Source: an uncultured delta proteobacterium
Lineage (GTDB): Bacteria > Myxococcota_A > Polyangia > Polyangiales > Polyangiaceae
DNA length: 64,000 nt
NCBI GenBank assembly: GCA_903906315.1
Contig: CAIVJW010000255.1
Coordinates: forward strand, 1 to 64,000
Direction: 5' to 3'
The stretch's first letter is position 1. Each line of letters opens with the position of its first letter. Positions 32,595 to 41,346 of the stretch are shown piece by piece. The position numbers and the translations under genes were made by a program. Under the pieces are notes generated by a model. The model saw nothing but the letters and a program-made list of their open reading frames with translations. It was not told the DNA's origin and did no database searches.

Positions 32595-34133
32595 CTACGC
32601 GCCGTCGCCCGCGGCCGGCTTCGACGCGTCGGGGTCGGGCGGCGCGTCCTCGACGGGTCCACCGCGACGGCGCGCCAGGTGCCGGCGCAGCACCGAGAGC
32701 AGGTCGCGCGCCACGTCCGGCGCGAGGAGGAGCGCCGACGGCACGAAGACGATCGCTCCGACCAGCGTCTCGATCGCGAGCCCGACCCCGCGCGGCAACG
32801 GCGCCGCGATCGCGATCAGGTGCCGCGCGCCGATCACGGCGCCGACCATCGGCGCGCACGCGATCACGGGGCGCACGAGCGGCACGAGGAAGCTCGCCAT
32901 CGGGACGCACTCCATCTGCGCCACGACCCAGACGTTCGCCACGGCGTTGGCCCCGAACGCGACGCCGACCGCCACGCACGCCCACAGCGGGCCGAGCTGG
33001 CCGAGCAGCGCGATCGCGACGAGCAAGCCCGCGGCCTTCGTCACCTCGAGGATCATCTGCGCACGCGGCCGGTCGAGCACCTGGAGGAACGGAGTCACGA
33101 TCCAGGCGACCGGGCGCGCCACGGAGAGCGCCGAGAGCACGGCGAGCATCGGCCAGACCGCGTCCCAGCGAGGGTCGAAGAACGTGTGCACGACCGTCGG
33201 CGCGACCGCCCCGAGGCCGATCGCGAGCGGCGCGACGACGACCGTGATCAGCGTGAGCGCGCGCTGGAGCGAGGGGCGCCGCTTCTCGGGCGCCATGTGC
33301 GCGAACGACGGGACGAGCACGTCCCCGATCGTCTCACCGATCTGCGTGGCCGGGATGTCGGCCAGGTTGTACGCGAGGTTGTACATGCCGGCGACGGCCG
33401 GGCCGTACAGGTTCGCGATGATGAGGTTGTCCCAGCGGCGCGATCCGAAGTCCGCGATCTGCGCGACCGCGATGGGGATGCCGAACGCGAGGAGATCGCG
33501 CGTCCGGTCGCGGCGCAGCCGGCACGGCGTGAGCCACTCGCGCCGATCGACGAGGACGACCAGGACCAAAGCCTTCACCGCGGCGCGCGCGATGGTGGCG
33601 GTGACCAGCGCCTCGCCTCCCCGGCCGAGCGCCGCGAGCGCGACCGCGCTGGTGGCGAAGACGACCTCGCCGAGCGACCGCGTGAGCGCCGACGCGCGGA
33701 AGCGCATGTCCCGGATGAGGATGCGGTCGGGGAGGAAGACGAGGCGGTCGATCAGCGTGCCGAGCGCGAGGCCGGGCAGGTAGCGGGCCGCGCTCGGTGC
33801 GCCGAAGAAGGCGCAGATCGGGCGGCCGAGCGCGATCACGAGGCCGAGCGCGACGAGGCCGAGGCCGGTAAAGAGGACGGTCGCGTGGAAGGTCACCTCG
33901 CGCCCGGCCGCGGGCTTCGACACGACGTACTGGCCCAGGCCCGCCGACGCCAGCATGTGCGCCGACAGCACGACGACCGAGGCGATCATCACCTCGCCGT
34001 ACTCGCTCGGCGCGAGATACCGCGTGAGCAGGAGCGTCCCGATCAGCGTGAGCGCGCGCGCGCCGACGCCGGTCGTGATGTTCCAGAGCGCCCCGAGGAC
34101 GGCCCTCTGCGCGAGCGCCACGGGGCCCTTCAC
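32595..34133 (-). CDS. wzx: oligosaccharide flippase (Wzx-like)
   Basis: 512 residues from the GTG at 34133, which overlaps the upstream glycosyltransferase stop by 4 bp (GTGA). About 13-14 membrane helices of the polysaccharide-transport/MATE-related kind. Characteristic regions: the N-terminal LLTRYLAPSEYGEVM, FGIPIAVAQIADFGSRRWDNLIIANLYG in the middle, and VAPLAIGLGAVAPTVVHTFF. It should flip undecaprenyl-linked repeat units across the inner membrane. The C terminus is a Pro/Asp tail (APPDPDASKPAAGDGA) of about 30 residues. Its partners are the initiating transferase and the polymerase in the same locus. Confidence 0.93.
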   Translation of the reverse strand: MKGPVALAQRAVLGALWNITTGVGARALTLIGTLLLTRYLAPSEYGEVMIASVVVLSAHMLASAGLGQYVVSKPAAGREVTFHATVLFTGLGLVALGLVIALGRPICAFFGAPSAARYLPGLALGTLIDRLVFLPDRILIRDMRFRASALTRSLGEVVFATSAVALAALGRGGEALVTATIARAAVKALVLVVLVDRREWLTPCRLRRDRTRDLLAFGIPIAVAQIADFGSRRWDNLIIANLYGPAVAGMYNLAYNLADIPATQIGETIGDVLVPSFAHMAPEKRRPSLQRALTLITVVVAPLAIGLGAVAPTVVHTFFDPRWDAVWPMLAVLSALSVARPVAWIVTPFLQVLDRPRAQMILEVTKAAGLLVAIALLGQLGPLWACVAVGVAFGANAVANVWVVAQMECVPMASFLVPLVRPVIACAPMVGAVIGARHLIAIAAPLPRGVGLAIETLVGAIVFVPSALLLAPDVARDLLSVLRRHLARRRGGPVEDAPPDPDASKPAAGDGA

Positions 34134-35248
34134 CAGGTCACCCGCTGCGCGCCCCGGACGAAGCGGTAGAGGCCGACGACGGCGGCCGTGTTGAGCACCA
34201 CGAACGTGCGCGCGATCGCGCCGATCCGCCCCGCGCGCGCGCCGAGGAGCGCGAGCCCGTAGAAGACCGCCTGGCCCGCGCAGAGGACGCGGAGCGCGGC
34301 CGCGATCACCGGCGCCTCGGGAGGCTCGCGGAGCGCGACGGCCGACGCGACGGCGAGGACGACGAGAGCCCACGGGCACGCGAGGCGCGCGAGCTTGTGC
34401 GACGCGGTCTCGAACCACGACGGGTTCACGAACGGCACGAGCAGCGCGGGCAGCATCGCGAACAGCTGGTAGTTGCCCGCGAGCGTGCGCACCTTGCGGC
34501 CGTACTCGCGATCGTCGGCGAACGCGTCGTCGTAGGCCTCGGCGGCCTCGGCGAAGCGGATGACGCGCCCCTCGAGGCGCAGGCGCATCGGCACCCAGAG
34601 GTCGTCGAGGATCACGCCCTCGGGGAGCTCGGCCAGGTCCGCCCGACGGATCGCGTAGATCGGCCCGGTCACCCCGACCACGCCCCGGAAGCGGCCCTCC
34701 TGCCGGCGGATCCAGTTCTCGTAGCGCCAGTACGCGCCCGCGCCCGCGCCGCCCTTCAGCACGAGGTTGCCCGAGGCGCACGCGACGGTCGGGTCCGCGA
34801 GCAGGCGGACGAGCGCGCGCAGGGCGCCGGGCGCGAGCGGCTGGCGCGCGTCGGTCATGAGCAGCACCTCGCCCGTCGCGACCTCGCGCATGCGGTTGAC
34901 CGCGTACGGCTTGCCGCGGCGCACGCCGTCGCCGACGAGGTGGACGCGCGGGTCGGCGGCGTTCATGGCGCGGACGAGGTCGTCGGTGCCGTCGGTGGCG
35001 CCGTCGGAGTAGACGAGGATCTCGAGCTTCTCCGGGGGATAATCGAGGGCCTTCAGGCTGTCGATCTTCGCCTGGAGGTAGGAGGCCGCGTCGTACGCAG
35101 GCACGCACGCCGTCACCGTCGGCTCGTACGCGCCGTCCTCGCGCACGCGCCCGGGCGCGAGCCGCGCGAGCAGGCCGACGATCACGGGGTAGCCGACGTA
35201 CGTGTAGACGACGAGGGCGAGGGAGGCGACGACCGCGGCGGCCAGCAC
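34130..35248 (-). CDS. membrane-anchored glycosyltransferase family 2
   Basis: 372 residues from a GTG start. One N-terminal helix (about 2-25) precedes the GT-A domain: TACVPAYDAASYL, VYSDGATDGT, GKPYAVNRM, the metal-site region LMTDARQPL, and LDDLWVPMRL where processive and related GT2 enzymes have an acidic ED. Three or four hydrophobic helices follow (about 270-360). It probably adds one sugar to the lipid-linked intermediate at the cytoplasmic face, or extends a chain processively. It is coupled to the flippase and starts 3 bases after the stop of the preceding gene. Confidence 0.9.
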   Translation of the reverse strand: MLAAAVVASLALVVYTYVGYPVIVGLLARLAPGRVREDGAYEPTVTACVPAYDAASYLQAKIDSLKALDYPPEKLEILVYSDGATDGTDDLVRAMNAADPRVHLVGDGVRRGKPYAVNRMREVATGEVLLMTDARQPLAPGALRALVRLLADPTVACASGNLVLKGGAGAGAYWRYENWIRRQEGRFRGVVGVTGPIYAIRRADLAELPEGVILDDLWVPMRLRLEGRVIRFAEAAEAYDDAFADDREYGRKVRTLAGNYQLFAMLPALLVPFVNPSWFETASHKLARLACPWALVVLAVASAVALREPPEAPVIAAALRVLCAGQAVFYGLALLGARAGRIGAIARTFVVLNTAAVVGLYRFVRGAQRVTW

Positions 35249-35251
35249 CGG

Positions 35252-36379
35252 CTAGCTCGTCCGCCCCGCGGCCGCCGGGGGCGGCGCGAGCACATGGTCG
35301 AAATAGGCCGACGGATCGCCCGATTTGCCGTCCATCGCGGCCATCGCGACGTTGTACATCTCGCGCGCGGTCACGTAGTGCAAAGCCCACGCGCGCCCGT
35401 CGTCGTAGCGCGCGAGCGCCTCGTGGAGGCGGCGCCCCGGCTCGCCGAGCAACGACGCCGCCTGCGCCTCGGGCGCGCCATGCGTGTACACCTTGACGAA
35501 GACCCACTCGGGCCGCCCGGCGACGTGGATGTCCTGGGCGACCCAGGTGCGCACGCGCGCGGCCGATCCCGGGTTCGTCGCGGTCACGCCGGAGCTCTCG
35601 ACGTACAAGGGCACGCGGTGCCGCCGGATCGCGGGAGCGATCGGCCCCTCGACGAAGAGCACGCGGTCGTCTCTCCGCACGCCGACGCGGGCGCGCTCGC
35701 CGCCCTCGTAGGATCGACGGCGCGCGAGGTCCCCCGTCGGCCAGTAGATCTCGTTCACCCGGCCCGGCTGGCTCTCGTCGGGCGCGGCCGGGAACGTGAA
35801 GTCCGCGTAGCAGCCGGTGTCGAAGAGCAGCGGCAGCTCCTCGTCGACGCCGCACCATCGGCCGTCGGCGCGCGCGTTGGCGAGGCACCAGTTGCCGTGG
35901 ATGAAGGCGTAGCGCAGGCGGCCCCCCGGGTCGCGCGCGAGGTGGCCGTGCGAGGCGAGCTCCCCGAGATAGCGCGCGAGGTCGGCGCGCAGCCCCTCGG
36001 CGGTGTCGCCGTCGTGGTGCAGGTGCAGCTCCACCTCGCCGAGCCCGCGCTGCGCGAGGCCGGCGAAGGCGTCGAGCCACCGGGCGCGGTACTGCTCGCC
36101 GGGGAAGAAGAAGGTGTGGCGGGGGTGGCGACCATGCGAGTCGCGGAAGCGGCCGGCGAGCGCCGGGTAGCCCTCCGTCCAGGCGCGGACGCGGGCGTCG
36201 CCGACCTCGTCGGAGACGCCGTTCCACAGGGGCTCGTGGTGATCGCAGAACGCGAAGAGGAGGTGCCGCAAGCCCACGGCGCGATCGTCGCGGCGGGCCT
36301 CCCAGGCGTGCCGGACGTAGCCGGCGAGCCATCGGTCGAGGTGCTTGCCCTCGAGGTAGCGCACGAGTCTTCGCATCAC
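35252..36379 (-). CDS. unassigned HxH protein of exopolysaccharide locus
   Basis: 375 residues, no signal peptide or membrane segment. I do not recognise a named family. Metal-site-like clusters are FCDHHEPLWNG (about 44-54), VELHLHHDGDT (about 115-125) and FIHGNWCLAN (about 150-160), and later LLFDTGCYADFTFP. The order Asp-His-His, then HxHxD, then HGNW is reminiscent of metal-dependent beta/alpha-barrel deacetylases or hydrolases, but the order of motifs is not that of CE4. It sits first in the minus-strand run with the GT2, flippase and acetyltransferase genes, so it probably modifies the lipid-linked sugar or a precursor. Function is inferred from context only. Confidence 0.75.
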   Translation of the reverse strand: MMRRLVRYLEGKHLDRWLAGYVRHAWEARRDDRAVGLRHLLFAFCDHHEPLWNGVSDEVGDARVRAWTEGYPALAGRFRDSHGRHPRHTFFFPGEQYRARWLDAFAGLAQRGLGEVELHLHHDGDTAEGLRADLARYLGELASHGHLARDPGGRLRYAFIHGNWCLANARADGRWCGVDEELPLLFDTGCYADFTFPAAPDESQPGRVNEIYWPTGDLARRRSYEGGERARVGVRRDDRVLFVEGPIAPAIRRHRVPLYVESSGVTATNPGSAARVRTWVAQDIHVAGRPEWVFVKVYTHGAPEAQAASLLGEPGRRLHEALARYDDGRAWALHYVTAREMYNVAMAAMDGKSGDPSAYFDHVLAPPPAAAGRTS

Positions 36380-36453
36380 AACCGGTCATACTACACCGGC
36401 TCGACGCCGTGGCCCGGACGGCCCGGGAGCAGGCCGCCTCGGCCGCGCAGCGG

Positions 36454-36756
36454 TCAGGGGCCCCGCGTGCAACAGGTCGCGCCCCTTCGCTCGACGCGCC
36501 GCAGGCACGGCGTCGCGCCGAGGAGGCACTCTGCGGATCCCACCACGAGCGCGCCGCCCGGCGCGAGCCGATCGATCAGGACGGCGAGGACACGAGCCTT
36601 GTCGGCCGGCGCGAAGTAGATGAGCACGTTGCGACCGAGTCGTCGCCTCTCCTCGATCGCGGCCCTCCGAGCGAATCGGCCCGCCGGCGGGAACCTGAAG
36701 GCGACTCCCACCACACCGCGGCGCGCGGCTCGCCATCCGGGATAAGCTCGCGGCAT
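36454..36756 (-). pseudogene. CheR-type methyltransferase C-terminal remnant
   Basis: About 100 codons. The last 60 residues closely follow the end of the CheR family: GRNVLIYFAPADKARVL (family RNVLIYFDP), LAPGGALVVGSAECLLGATP (family LxPGGxLxLGxxESL) and CLRRVERRGATCC. The preceding 40 residues (GWRAARRGVVGVAFRFPPAG) match nothing in CheR, and the first two thirds of the enzyme, including the SAM-binding glycine motif, are missing. The fragment starts six bases from the polymerase gene on the opposite strand. It is probably a remnant of a gene cut by a rearrangement during assembly of the locus. A small functional protein cannot be excluded. Confidence 0.5.
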
Positions 36757-36761
36757 CTTCC

Positions 36762-38135
36762 ATGTTCGCCCTGCCCGGCGTGCTCGCGCTCCTCGTGTTC
36801 GTCTACCTGCGTCCGCAGGAGTTCTCCGAGCAGGCCAGGTCGTTCCCCGGCCTGTACGTGAGCTTCGCGCTCGCGGTGTTCGGCCTCGTCGTCGACGTCC
36901 GCCTCGCGCACCGCCGGCTCGCCGCCGCGCCGCAGCTCACCCTCGCGCTCGCCTTCTACGGTTGGTACGTGATCACGGTCGCGCTGCGCGCGCCGGGCAC
37001 GCTCGCCACCGAGGCCGTCAGCCTCCTGATCGCGATTGCCATGTACGCGGTCGTCGCGCACGGAGTCGAGACGTTCCGCGCCTTCCAGACCCTCGCGTCG
37101 ACCGTCCTGACGATGGTCCTCTGGGTGGCGTTCGTCGGCGTCCACCAGCACTTCCAACCCGTGCAGTGCATTCAGCTCGATCAGGCCAACCCCGAGGGCC
37201 GCGGGCGCCCCGACGGGCGCGACTGCGAGACGGTGCGCGACTGCGAGCAGAATGACGCCGAGCCCGGCGCCTCGTACCAGTGCGAGCACGTCGGCCTCGC
37301 GGGCACGACGTCCATCGGCCACGGGCGCGTGCGCTACCGCGGCATCCTCAACGACCCGAACGAGCTCGCCCTCGTCACCAGCGCCGGCGTGCCGTTCGCC
37401 TTCGCGTTCCGCGCGCGGTCGCGAACGCTGCCCCGCACGCTGCTCGTCGTCGGCACGGTCGTGCTCGTGGGCCTCTGCACGCTCTACACCCAGTCACGGG
37501 GCGGGCAGATCGTGTTCCTCGCCGTCCTCGGCGCGTACTTCGTGCGCCGCTACGGCTGGAAGGGCGTCGCGCTCGCCGGGCTGACCGCCGTTCCGGTGTT
37601 GCTGCTCGGCGGGCGCAGCGGCGCGGAGGCCGACGACTCGACGCGCGAGCGGATCGAGTGCTGGTACGAGGGGATGACTATGTGGCGGTCGAGCCCGATC
37701 TTCGGGGTCGGCGGCGGGCAGTTCACCGCGCACCACTACCTCACCGCTCACAACTCGTACGTCCTCACGCTCGCCGAGCTCGGGTCGGTCGGCTTCTTCC
37801 TTTGGACCGCCGTGCTGTGGACGACGGTGAAGGTGCCCGTCACGGCGGTACGCAGGTACTCCGGCGTCCCGGGCGCGGAGGTCGCGCTCACGTGGGCGAT
37901 TGCGCTGCTCGCAGCCTGGTTCGGCGTGCTGCTCGGCATCTTCTTCCTGTCGTTCGCCTACAAGCACGTGCTCTGGATCTACATCGGGCTCACCGGCGCC
38001 TTCCACGGCGCGACGCGACGCCACGACCCCGCCTTCGAGGTGCGCTTCGGCTGGCGCGACGCAGGCTTGCTCATCGCGGCGAACGTCGCGCTGACGGTCG
38101 GCATGTTCGCGTACACGCGCCTGCGCGCGCCATGA
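36762..38135 (+). CDS. wzy: O-antigen ligase/polymerase family (Wzy-like)
   Basis: 457 residues with about eleven membrane helices and the Wzy_C/O-antigen ligase core: the family-typical LCTLYTQSRGGQIVF and the large periplasmic loop with IFGVGGGQF, HNSYVLTLAELGSVGFFLW near residues 310-350. It should polymerise flipped repeat units or ligate chains in the periplasm. An extra periplasmic loop at about 125-175 is rich in Cys and Asp (VQCIQLD, DCETVRDCEQN, YQCEHVG), four Cys in total, which is unusual for the family. The region downstream leads into the OPX gene on the same strand. Confidence 0.9.
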   Translation: MFALPGVLALLVFVYLRPQEFSEQARSFPGLYVSFALAVFGLVVDVRLAHRRLAAAPQLTLALAFYGWYVITVALRAPGTLATEAVSLLIAIAMYAVVAHGVETFRAFQTLASTVLTMVLWVAFVGVHQHFQPVQCIQLDQANPEGRGRPDGRDCETVRDCEQNDAEPGASYQCEHVGLAGTTSIGHGRVRYRGILNDPNELALVTSAGVPFAFAFRARSRTLPRTLLVVGTVVLVGLCTLYTQSRGGQIVFLAVLGAYFVRRYGWKGVALAGLTAVPVLLLGGRSGAEADDSTRERIECWYEGMTMWRSSPIFGVGGGQFTAHHYLTAHNSYVLTLAELGSVGFFLWTAVLWTTVKVPVTAVRRYSGVPGAEVALTWAIALLAAWFGVLLGIFFLSFAYKHVLWIYIGLTGAFHGATRRHDPAFEVRFGWRDAGLLIAANVALTVGMFAYTRLRAP

Positions 38136-38367
38136 TCCCGCTCGGCGCTTCCCCGGGCGCACGAGGCGCGGCGCGCGTGCGCGCGGACCGAATCGGCGCG
38201 CGCGAGAAGGCCTGAAACATGGAGGCGAGGAGGCGGGGAGGCGGGGAGGTCGGATCCGCCGTCCTGGCTCCCCGGCCTCATGGGATGGCTTCTCTTGGTT
38301 CTGCCCGGGCTCTATGCTCGCGGCGATCGACCCGCCGCGACCGCGCCGCAACCGACACGAGGAAGCC

Positions 38368-38958
38368 TTGAGCCCCCGACTCGCCCCGATCGCGTTCGCC
38401 GCCGCCCTCGCGGGCTGCAGCGCGGCGCCGCCCATCCACGACTACGCGAAGGAGCTCGACCCGAGCAAGCACGAGTACATCGTCGGCATCTCGGATCAGC
38501 TGCGCATCACGGTGTGGAAGAACCCGGACCTGTCGACGGACGCGACCGTGCGGCCGGACGGGACGATCACGATGCCGCTGCTCGGCGACCTGCGCGCGGC
38601 CCGTCAGACGCCGTCGCGGATCCGCGAGGAGGTCAAGCTGCGCCTCGCCGCGTACGTGAAGGACGAGAGCGCGGTCGTGACCGTCGCGGTCACCAGCGTG
38701 AACAGCTACCGCTTCACGGTCGCGGGGAACGTCGAGCGCGCGGGCGTGTTCACGTCGCAGTCCTACGTGAGCGTCGCGGAGGCGATCGCGATGGCGGGCG
38801 GCCCGACCCGCTTCGCCTCGCCGAGCCAGATGGTGATCGTCCGGCAGGAAAGCGGCAAGACCCGCCGGATCCCGGTCCCTTACGAGGACGTGCGGTCCGG
38901 CGATCACCCGGAGAAGGACCTCGTCCTCGTCGCGGGCGACACGGTGTTCGTGCCATGA
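38368..38958 (+). CDS. wza: short OPX (Wza-like) polysaccharide export lipoprotein
   Basis: 196 residues from the TTG at 38368, preceded by GAGGA. This start gives a compact lipoprotein signal with lipobox LAGC (Cys17); the alternative ATG at 38314 gives a Pro/Arg-rich extension. A PES domain (about 35-110: YIVGISDQLRITVWKNPDLS, VRPDGTITMPLLGDL) is followed by one SLBB domain (about 118-185: FTVAGNVERAGVF, VAEAIAMAGGP). The protein ends at GDTVFVP with no further helical domain, unlike E. coli Wza, which has an amphipathic helix for the outer-membrane pore. A separate barrel is therefore expected for export. It overlaps the next gene by 4 bp. Confidence 0.88.
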   Translation: MSPRLAPIAFAAALAGCSAAPPIHDYAKELDPSKHEYIVGISDQLRITVWKNPDLSTDATVRPDGTITMPLLGDLRAARQTPSRIREEVKLRLAAYVKDESAVVTVAVTSVNSYRFTVAGNVERAGVFTSQSYVSVAEAIAMAGGPTRFASPSQMVIVRQESGKTRRIPVPYEDVRSGDHPEKDLVLVAGDTVFVP

Positions 38959-40898
38959 GGCGCCGCGCAGGGCGGGGGGTTCGCGCGATCGGAGCCTCCC
39001 TCGCCCTCGCGGCCTCCGCGGCCACGTCCTGGGCGAGTGCGGGCGGGCCCCGCGTGGTCGCGATCGACGACGGCGTGCGGGTGCGGCGGGGCGACCTCGG
39101 GATCGCCCCGCGGCCCGAGGACCCGGTCGCGCGGCCGGACGGCTCGGTGCGGCTGGCTGCGCTGCGCGGCGAGGTGGTCGCGTTCCAGGTGGTCGTCGAG
39201 GCGGGCGACGCCCCCGCGGACGGCGTCACGGTCGACCTCGCGCTCGCGCCGTCGGCGCGGACCGGCGCCGGAGCGCGGCCGACGGTGGAGCGCTTCGTCG
39301 AGCACGCGGTCGAGGTGACGGGGCGATCGCGCAACGACCGCCGGCCCGGCGAGGCGCTGGCGTGGTCGAAAGGCGCGCGCCCGAAGGACGATCGCGTCCT
39401 CGGCCTCGTGCCGGACGCGCTCATCCCGGTCGGTCACGCGCCCGCGTGGTGCCCCTACCCGCTCGCGATCGCGCCTCGCACGGCGCACGCGCTGTGGATC
39501 GACGTCTCGGTCCCGGTCACCGCCGCGCCGGGCACGTACGAAGGCGAGGTGACGGTGGCCGCGCACGGCGCGCCGTTCGCGCGGCTGCCGGTCACTTTGA
39601 CGGTCGACGACGTCGAGCTGCCCTACCGCGCGGTCAGCTTCTTCGCGCACTACGGGCCCGAGGAGGAGCTCGAGGCGCGCATCGGCGGCGGCTTCGAGAC
39701 GGAGCGCAGCCTGTGGCAGCTCCTCCATCGGCACCACGTCGACGCGCTCGCGGACCTCACGTCGCCGGCGGACGTCGCGCGTCTCGCGCCCGCGCTCGAC
39801 GGGTCGCTCTTCACGCAGGCGCACGGCTACTCCGGGCCCGGCGAGGGCGCGCCCCCGGCCGTCGCCGCGATCGGCACCTACGGAAGGCTCGGCGATCCGC
39901 GCCCCGAGGCGCTCCGAGCCGTGCGGGCCGTCACGCCGCTCGTGCCGAAGGCGATCGACGATCTCCTGCTCTACGCGGTGGACGAGCAGTGCCGGAGCCC
40001 ACGCGGGCCGGGCTGGCGCGCCCTGCTGCGCGGCGCCCCGGATCTCGCCCGCGTCCGCGTCGCCCACACGTGCTCCGAGGATCCGAGCGGGCAGGACGTC
40101 GACCTCGTGATGATGGCGGCGCAGGCGTACGACGGCGAGCTCGCCGCGCGCGCGCGCGGCCTCGGCAAGGCGGTCTGGGTCTACAACGGCCACCGACCGC
40201 AGACGGGCGTGCTCGTGCTCGACGCCGATCCGGTGGACCCGCGCGCGACGGCGTGGATCGCGGCGACGCGCGACGTCGGGCGCTGGTTTCTCTGGGAGGC
40301 CACGTTCTGGAACGACGGCAACGCCGGCGGCCACGGTCCCATCGACCCGTTCACCACGGCCGAGTCGTTCCACAACGCCGACGGCGACCGGATGCTGCTC
40401 GACGGGATCCTCGTCTACCCGGGCGCGCAGAAGGGGTTTCCGGCGCGGTCGCTGGGACGAAGCGAGGTGCTGCCCTCGATCCGCCTGAAGAACCTGCGCC
40501 GCGGCATCGAGGACGCGGGCTACCTGGCGCTCGCGCGCACCGCCGATCCGGCGAAGGCCGACGCGATCGCGAGCACGCTCATCGGCGCCGCGTTCGCCGA
40601 GGTCGCCGCGCGGGGACGGGCGGCGTTCCCGAACGATGGAGTGGCCTTCGCGCGCGCCCGCGAGGCGCTGCGCGCGATCATCCGGCCGCAGACGACCCTG
40701 ACGCGGGTGGCGATGGCGGACGTGCTCCGCGCGGGCGCCGAGGCTCGCCGCACGACGCGCTCGGCCCGGCAGAGATCCCTGCACGAGGCCGCGCTCGCGG
40801 CGCTGATCGTGACGACGCTGGTGCTGGTCGTGGTGGTCGTCCGCGGGCGACGCAGGCGACGCGCAGAGGACGCCGCCACCCCCGGCGACGCCCCGTAG
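38955..40898 (+). CDS. DUF4091-like secreted protein with C-terminal membrane helix
   Basis: 647 residues from the ATG at 38955, which overlaps the OPX stop (ATGA). Signal peptide about 1-27 (ATSWASA). Beta-rich N-terminal region about 30-210, then a glycoside-hydrolase-like alpha/beta region with HYGPEEELE, the acidic LLLYAVDEQCRSP, AVWVYNGHRPQTGVLVLD and LWEATFWNDGNAGG. The end shows the DUF4091 signature region LPSIRLKNLRRGIEDAGYLALA (about 508-530). A membrane helix at about 614-633 is followed by a basic RGRRRRR tail. It may cut or trim the polysaccharide on the periplasmic side, but no activity is proven for the family in this context. Coupling to the export lipoprotein is notable. Confidence 0.82.
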   Translation: MRRRAGRGVRAIGASLALAASAATSWASAGGPRVVAIDDGVRVRRGDLGIAPRPEDPVARPDGSVRLAALRGEVVAFQVVVEAGDAPADGVTVDLALAPSARTGAGARPTVERFVEHAVEVTGRSRNDRRPGEALAWSKGARPKDDRVLGLVPDALIPVGHAPAWCPYPLAIAPRTAHALWIDVSVPVTAAPGTYEGEVTVAAHGAPFARLPVTLTVDDVELPYRAVSFFAHYGPEEELEARIGGGFETERSLWQLLHRHHVDALADLTSPADVARLAPALDGSLFTQAHGYSGPGEGAPPAVAAIGTYGRLGDPRPEALRAVRAVTPLVPKAIDDLLLYAVDEQCRSPRGPGWRALLRGAPDLARVRVAHTCSEDPSGQDVDLVMMAAQAYDGELAARARGLGKAVWVYNGHRPQTGVLVLDADPVDPRATAWIAATRDVGRWFLWEATFWNDGNAGGHGPIDPFTTAESFHNADGDRMLLDGILVYPGAQKGFPARSLGRSEVLPSIRLKNLRRGIEDAGYLALARTADPAKADAIASTLIGAAFAEVAARGRAAFPNDGVAFARAREALRAIIRPQTTLTRVAMADVLRAGAEARRTTRSARQRSLHEAALAALIVTTLVLVVVVVRGRRRRRAEDAATPGDAP

Positions 40899-40900
40899 GG

Positions 40901-41293
40901 CTACTTGCGGCCCTTCGCGGCGACGATCGCCGCGAGGCCGAGGACGATCGGGACGATGCCGACGCCGAATCCGAGCTTGAGCGACTGGCCCGCGACGACC
41001 TCGGCGTGCGCCAGACCGCGGGTGCGGTCGGTCGCGCTCACGCCAGGTCGGGCGAAGGCCGCCTGCGCCCGCTCGAGGTACGACTTCATCCCGGCCTGGC
41101 CCACGCCGACCGGGACGAGCCCGACGACCACGGCCACGACGCCGAGCACGACGCCAATCCGCGCGAGCCGGAGCGCCGCGATCAGCGCCGAGAGGCCGAT
41201 CACGATCGCGAGACCACCGGCGAGGATCGCGGCCCACATGAAGCCCGGGTTGGACTTGAAGGCGTCGAGGAAGCTCGCGTCGCTGGGCACCAT
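40901..41293 (-). CDS. small membrane protein, function unknown
   Basis: 130 residues with three hydrophobic helices (about 17-42, 46-68 and 105-126) and a polar loop between the second and third (about 70-100: SYLERAQAAFARPGVS). No signal peptide, no recognised family. It converges on the DUF4091-like gene with a 2-base gap and lies 53 bases beyond the end of the glycosyltransferase gene on the same strand, so it could be the last gene of that transcription unit. Confidence 0.65.
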   Translation of the reverse strand: MVPSDASFLDAFKSNPGFMWAAILAGGLAIVIGLSALIAALRLARIGVVLGVVAVVVGLVPVGVGQAGMKSYLERAQAAFARPGVSATDRTRGLAHAEVVAGQSLKLGFGVGIVPIVLGLAAIVAAKGRK

Positions 41294-41346
41294 CGGGCCA
41301 TTGTAGTCCGCTCTCGCCCCGCGGTCCGAACCACGGACCTCGCCGG

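Noticed and set aside
34134-36389. Flippase frame continuing upstream to a 1264-codon open frame
   Set aside because: The upstream part is antisense-phase shadow of the glycosyltransferase and the unassigned HxH protein. The GTG at 34133 overlaps the upstream stop by 4 bp and begins the membrane protein.
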